Shown piece after piece: positions 45,103 through 49,589 of a stretch of 49,589 bases of DNA (position 1 is the first letter of the stretch; each line of letters begins with the position of its first letter). Location of the stretch: assembly GCF_011806405.1 (NCBI RefSeq), contig NZ_JAATOW010000035.1, positions 1 through 49,589 of the forward strand, read 5' to 3'. This DNA is from Pseudooceanicola sp. HF7 (GTDB taxonomy: Bacteria > Pseudomonadota > Alphaproteobacteria > Rhodobacterales > Rhodobacteraceae). The translations under genes and the position numbers were made by a program. The notes under the pieces are model-generated. The model was given only the letters and a program-made list of their open reading frames with translations. It was not told the DNA's origin and ran no database searches.

Positions 45103-46356
45103 CTAAAGCTCTGCCGCGGCCAGGGCCAGACCGTCGACCACGGCGGTAAAGGCCGCCGCCCGCTCGACCCGCGCGGCGGGGCACAGCGCCTCTGCCACCT
45201 CGCTGACCATGCCCATCAGGCTGGAGCCGCCCACCAGCACCACGGCCGAGATCTGGTCCGGCGTGACACCGGCCATCTTCAGGCTTTCGGCGGCAGAGAC
45301 TTCAAGCGCGTGGCGCTGCTCTGCCAGGGCCTCTGCCATGGACGAGCGCGAGATATCGGCCGAGAGCCCGCGCTCCACCATGGTCAGGCGGATCTGGGCC
45401 AGCTCATGATCATTGGCCGCGATCTTGCCGCGCTCGACCGAGAAGGCCATGTCGTGGCCCAGCTCGTTCTCAAGCACGCTGGCCAGGCGCGCGACCTTGG
45501 CCGGTTCCACCGCCTGGCGCAGCATCCCGGCGACAAGGCGGCGGGTCTCTGGCGTATAGAGAAAGGGGATCTTGGCCCAGGTCGCCAGCTCCACGAAGAT
45601 CGCGGTGGGCATGGGCAGAAGGCCCGCGCCCATCTCGCGCTTCAGCTGACCGCCCTGGCCCAGCAGCGGCATGACATGGCTCTGGGAGAGGGCGGCATCG
45701 AAATCCGTGCCCCCCAGCCGGATGCCGTGGCTTGCCATGACCTCAAGCCCCGCCGCGCCCTGGCGGAAGACGGTGAAGTCGGTGGTGCCGCCGCCGATAT
45801 CGACGACCAGCCCCGTTTCGCCCGTACGGTCCCGGCCCATGGCGGCGCGGGCGGCGGCCTCCGGCTCTGCCATGAAGCGGATCTCTTCAAAGCCGGCGGC
45901 GGCGTAGCAGCCGCGCAGATCGGCCTCTGCCTGGGCGTCGCGCTCCGGGTCGCGGTCATGGAAGTGGACGGGGCGCCCGGACAGCACGCGGGTCACCGGG
46001 TGGCCGAGCTCTGCCTCGGCGGCCTGGCGCAGCTTGACCAGGAAGGCGGTGACGATATCCGCAAGGGTGCGCCGCCGCCCGCCGATCAGCCGGCGTTCAT
46101 GGAACAGCCCGGTGCCCAGCACGGATTTCAGCGCCCGCATGTAGCGGCCTTCCTCGCCCCCGATCAGCGCCTCTGCGGCGGCCTGGCCGATCAGCATGGC
46201 GCCCTGGTCTTCGGGAAAGAAGACGGCGGTGGGCAGGGTGGCGGCATCGCGCTCGACCTCTATCCGACGGATCGCGCCCTGCTGCACCACGGCGGCCGCC
46301 GAATTCGACGTGCCGAAATCCACGGCCAATACCTGTCCCGGACCTGTCCCGCCCAT
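45103..46356 (-). CDS. Hsp70-like ATPase (YegD-type)
   Basis: 417 residues comprising just the actin-like nucleotide-binding domain of Hsp70. Phosphate 1 motif is VLAVDFGTSNSAAAVV, phosphate 2 is GLVVDIGGGTTDFTVF, and the adenosine motif is VVLVGGSSLMGMV; FMAEPEAAARAA is the linker helix. The substrate-binding domain of DnaK is absent, as in E. coli YegD. It may act as a specialised chaperone or regulator, without known partners here. ATG 46356 follows GCAGGAGGC; an ATG at 46557 would add a low-complexity leader. Confidence 0.88.
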   Translation of the reverse strand: MGGTGPGQVLAVDFGTSNSAAAVVQQGAIRRIEVERDAATLPTAVFFPEDQGAMLIGQAAAEALIGGEEGRYMRALKSVLGTGLFHERRLIGGRRRTLADIVTAFLVKLRQAAEAELGHPVTRVLSGRPVHFHDRDPERDAQAEADLRGCYAAAGFEEIRFMAEPEAAARAAMGRDRTGETGLVVDIGGGTTDFTVFRQGAAGLEVMASHGIRLGGTDFDAALSQSHVMPLLGQGGQLKREMGAGLLPMPTAIFVELATWAKIPFLYTPETRRLVAGMLRQAVEPAKVARLASVLENELGHDMAFSVERGKIAANDHELAQIRLTMVERGLSADISRSSMAEALAEQRHALEVSAAESLKMAGVTPDQISAVVLVGGSSLMGMVSEVAEALCPAARVERAAAFTAVVDGLALAAAEL

Positions 46357-46482
46357 GGCTGCCTCCTGCTGCTCTCTTTCTTGGGAAACCCGCCTGCTAT
46401 CCAAAGCGGGCTGGCACCGCAACCGGGAAAACCGGCCAGCGCGCGCCCTGCCTCTTCTTCTTGCCGAAGATACTCCGGGGGA

Positions 46483-46535
46483 GAGGGGCGCAGACCGCAT
46501 CGAGCGGTCTGCGCCCCTCGGGGGCAGAGCCCCCG
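46483..46535. repeat. Twin-hairpin palindromic intergenic element
   Basis: Perfect 16-base inverted repeat (46483-46498 with 46504-46519) around a five-base loop, followed at once by CGGGGGC-AGA-GCCCCCG (46519-46535). It is preceded by CTTCTTGCCGAAGATACTCC, a sequence I recall as common next to such hairpins in this family. It lies in the 292-base gap between ilvC and the Hsp70-like gene. Confidence 0.7.
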
Positions 46536-46586
46536 GGCACGGCCGGACAGCGGGCACGAGGCCGGCCAGCTGGCGCCAGCGGCAAC

Positions 46587-46618
46587 GAAAAGGGGCCCCG
46601 CCAACCGGCAGGGCCCCC
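46587..46618 (-). terminator. Intrinsic terminator of ilvC
   Basis: GGGGCCC (46592-46598) and GGGCCCC (46611-46617), extended inward by CGCC/GGCA-type pairs; on the minus strand it ends in CCCCTTTTCG, 31 bases after the ilvC stop. Confidence 0.7.
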
Positions 46619-46648
46619 TGATGTCTGAACGCGTGATCCCCTGCGGGA

Positions 46649-47704
<1,056 letters not shown>

Positions 47705-47748
47705 TTATCTCATGCTGGGCAGCATAGGGGTTTCCACGCGCTGTGCGT

Positions 47749-47761
47749 TGCAAATCTTGCA
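47749..47761. promoter_or_regulatory. Palindrome in the ilvC/Lrp divergent region
   Basis: Perfect inverted repeat TGCAA-ATC-TTGCA, also part of a direct repeat TTGCAAAT/TTGCAGAT at nine-base spacing (47748-47764). It lies about midway between the ilvC and Lrp start codons, a sensible operator position. Confidence 0.4.
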
Positions 47762-47818
47762 GATATGGGGCATGGGAAGAAAACTCTATTCGCCAGATTG
47801 CGGAATGTGTGAAAATCC

Positions 47819-48274
47819 ATGCTTGATGATACGGACCGGCGCATCCTGCGCCATTACCAGGCCGATCCGGCGGCCAGCGCGGCGCAGATTGCCGAACGGG
47901 CCGGGCTGACACAGGCCACCTGCTGGCGCCGGCTGGAGCGGATGCAGGAAGAGGGCGTGATCCGCGGATCCCATGCGGTGATCGACTGGCACGCGCTTGG
48001 CTACACGGTGGAGGTGTCGCTGCGCGTCACCCTGGACAAGTCCCAGCCCCGCGCCTTCGAGGAATTCGCCGCCGCCGCCCGCCTGATCCCCGAGGTTCTG
48101 GAGATCCAGTCCTTCCTGGGGCAGGTCGACGTGCGGCTTGGCCTGATCGCGCGCGACATGGATCACTACCAGGAGATCTACCGCCACCGGATCCTGACCC
48201 TGCCGCATATCTCTGACCTGGATGCGCTGATGCATATCGCGCGCATCAAGTTCGAGGAGTCGGTGCCGCTATGA
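47819..48274 (+). CDS. Lrp/AsnC-family regulator, first copy
   Basis: 151 residues: an N-terminal helix-turn-helix (LDDTDRRILRHYQADPAASAAQIAERAGLTQATCWRRLERM) and a C-terminal RAM effector-binding domain (VEVSLRVTLD, IPEVLEIQSFLGQVDVRLGLIARD). Such proteins form octamers that wrap DNA and sense amino acids. Divergence from ilvC suggests control of branched-chain amino-acid synthesis. A second paralogue follows 85 bases later. Whether they form a mixed complex is unknown. Confidence 0.9.
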   Translation: MLDDTDRRILRHYQADPAASAAQIAERAGLTQATCWRRLERMQEEGVIRGSHAVIDWHALGYTVEVSLRVTLDKSQPRAFEEFAAAARLIPEVLEIQSFLGQVDVRLGLIARDMDHYQEIYRHRILTLPHISDLDALMHIARIKFEESVPL

Positions 48275-48359
48275 CGCCTATCAAGACAGGAATGACCGCT
48301 TGGCCCGTGCCCCCGGCGATCCCGGGCGGCGGGGGCCCAATTCGCAGGAGGCAACCGGC

Positions 48360-48818
48360 ATGATCGATCTGGACGACACGGACCGCCGCATCCTGCGCGC
48401 GCTGAGCGAGGACGCGAGCCTGAGTTCCGGCGCGCTTGGCCGCCGGCTGGGCCTGTCCCAGCCCGCCACCTGGCGGCGCATCCGCCGCTTGCAGGACGCC
48501 GGCGCGATCCGGGGGCGGCGGCTGGACCTGGACCTTCAGCGGCTTGGCTTCGGGGTCACGGTCTTCCTGGGGATCAAGCTGGCGGCCAAGGGACGGCTGA
48601 GCCTTGAGGACTTTGAACGCGCTGTCTCTGCCATCCCGGAGGTGCAGACGATCGAGCATATCCTGGGCGCCTATGATTACCGGCTGCGGGTCACGGCGCG
48701 GGATATCTCTGACTTTGAGCGGGTCTTGCGGCGGCGGATCATGACCCTGCCGGGGATCGGCAATGTCGATGCCAACGTGATGCTGTCAGAGGAACGGCTG
48801 CCCGGCCCGCTGGGCTAG
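48360..48818 (+). CDS. Lrp/AsnC-family regulator, second copy
   Basis: 152 residues with the same layout: helix-turn-helix (LDDTDRRILRALSEDASLSSGALGRRL region, LSQPATWRRIRRLQDAGAI) and a RAM domain (IPEVQTIEHILGAYDYRLRVTARDISDFE). It resembles the upstream gene in both domains but is clearly diverged, so the duplication is old. ATG 48360 follows GGAGGCAACC; an earlier ATG at 48300 would add a low-complexity leader. Likely co-transcribed with the first copy. Confidence 0.9.
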   Translation: MIDLDDTDRRILRALSEDASLSSGALGRRLGLSQPATWRRIRRLQDAGAIRGRRLDLDLQRLGFGVTVFLGIKLAAKGRLSLEDFERAVSAIPEVQTIEHILGAYDYRLRVTARDISDFERVLRRRIMTLPGIGNVDANVMLSEERLPGPLG

Positions 48819-48825
48819 CGCGCGG

Positions 48826-49589
48826 TCATTCCCGCGCGCCAAGGCCCATCTGCATCATCATGCGGCGCACCGGGGCGGCGCCGTAGAGCACCTCAAGCCC
48901 CGCGGCGCGCAGGTCGCGCAGCGGCTGGGCCGAGACCTGGGAGGCCCGGTTCAGCATGTCGATGCCGGCAAGGCGGATCTTCACCTCGCGGTGGCGCGCC
49001 CGGTCATAGGCCGAGAGCATCGCGGCCGAGCCGAGTTCATGCGTGCGGGCCAGGTCGCGCAGGCTGCGCAGATCGCCCAGCGACATGTTCAGCCCCTGCG
49101 CCCCGATGGGGGGCAGCACATGGGCGGCCTCTGCCATCAGCGCCAGGCGCTGGCCGGACATGTGATCCGCCACCTGGGTGATGATGGGCCAGACGGAGCG
49201 GCGCGTTTCCAGCTTGAGCGGGCCAAGCAGGCCGGTGCTGCGCCGCATCAGGGCCGCTTCGAAGTCTTCCACCGGCATCGCGGCCAGCTCCTGCGCGCGC
49301 GGGCCGTCCTCCATCCAGACCACGGCAGAGCTGTGGCGGCCTTCGTAATCGGGCAGGGGCACCAGGGTGAAGGGCCCGCCACGGCGGTGGATCTCTGTCG
49401 AGATGTTGTCATGCGGGAGGGGATGGGTGACGGCGAAGGCCAGGGCCTTTTGCCCGTAGCGCGTTGTCTTGACCCCGATCCCGGCGGCCTCCCGCATGGG
49501 AGAGCCGCGCCCGTCCGCCGCGATCACCAGCGCGGCGCGGGCCCGGGTGCCATCGCTGAGCCCGACGATCGCGCCGGTCTCACGGGTGA
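48826..49589 (-). CDS. UbiH/COQ6-family FAD monooxygenase, 3' part
   Basis: The C-terminal 253 residues of a flavoprotein hydroxylase of ubiquinone synthesis; the 5' part lies beyond the window edge. The middle FAD/NADPH motif reads LVIAADGRGSPMRE and the second FAD motif LMAEAAHVLPPIGAQGLNMSLGD, where the usual GDAAH is EAAH. Which ring position it hydroxylates (UbiH, UbiF or UbiI) cannot be told. The internal ATG at 49527 is not the real start, because the conserved motif extends upstream of it. Converges with the second Lrp gene, seven bases apart. Confidence 0.9.
   Translation of the reverse strand, partial: TRETGAIVGLSDGTRARAALVIAADGRGSPMREAAGIGVKTTRYGQKALAFAVTHPLPHDNISTEIHRRGGPFTLVPLPDYEGRHSSAVVWMEDGPRAQELAAMPVEDFEAALMRRSTGLLGPLKLETRRSVWPIITQVADHMSGQRLALMAEAAHVLPPIGAQGLNMSLGDLRSLRDLARTHELGSAAMLSAYDRARHREVKIRLAGIDMLNRASQVSAQPLRDLRAAGLEVLYGAAPVRRMMMQMGLGARE

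Overview
The window looks like a piece of a high-GC alphaproteobacterial chromosome, most likely from the family Rhodobacteraceae (roseobacter group). The grounds are: a SAM-II riboswitch in front of metZ, FolE2 instead of FolE1, a glyQ/DUF6446/glyS neighbourhood, a FolB with a long C-terminal extension, an AlkB-type integral-membrane oxygenase, a tripartite TRAP transporter, and short intergenic palindromic elements of a kind I associate with this family. No rRNA, tRNA, CRISPR array, phage or insertion sequence was recognised. The content is mostly chromosomal housekeeping with a few accessory islands.

Layout. 1-5.9 kb: a secreted FG-GAP repeat protein, a small membrane protein, purD, a CHAP lipoprotein and xseA. 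5.5-9.9 kb: a small exported protein, an AlkB-like oxygenase, ftsY, an MgtC-family protein and yciB. 9.9-15.2 kb: a TRAP operon (substrate-binding protein, small and large permeases) ending in a MarR regulator, then a YfcG-like glutathione transferase and an alpha/beta hydrolase on the other strand. 15.3-17.9 kb: metZ behind a promoter, SAM-II riboswitch and intrinsic terminator, then folE2. 18.0-26.3 kb: a urease operon in the order ureD, ureA, 35-aa ORF, ureB, 107-aa ORF, ureC, secreted 213-aa protein, DUF1127 gene, ureE, ureF, ureG, followed 9 bases later by a TrkH potassium transporter. 26.4-31.3 kb: a periplasmic N-terminal-cysteine amidase, cysG, and a SPOR/peptidoglycan-binding/trypsin-like protein that has lost its catalytic triad. 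31.5-42.1 kb: glyQ, marC, a DUF1206 membrane protein, DUF6446, an outer-membrane beta-barrel, glyS, a repeat- and poly-G-rich gap, and a PPDK-like protein. 42.2-49.6 kb: a SleB hydrolase, folB-folP, an Hsp70-like ATPase, ilvC divergent from two Lrp/AsnC regulators, and the 3' part of a UbiH-type hydroxylase cut by the window edge.

How the genes work together. UreABC hydrolyse urea and UreDEFG load nickel; the four extra ORFs inside that operon are the least explained part of the window. FolE2, FolB and FolP all serve tetrahydrofolate synthesis, although folE2 is far from the folB-folP pair. MetZ and CysG serve sulfur assimilation (sulfide incorporation, and siroheme for sulfite reductase). 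The two Lrp/AsnC genes beside ilvC suggest local control of branched-chain amino-acid synthesis.

The observations I would follow first are: the metZ leader, where the riboswitch's Shine-Dalgarno-like tail sits just before a small ORF that runs through the terminator; the accessory ORFs of the urease operon; the tandem 74-base structured repeat overlapping the glyS stop codon; the catalytically dead protease-like protein; and a poly-G stretch that may be a sequencing or assembly artefact.
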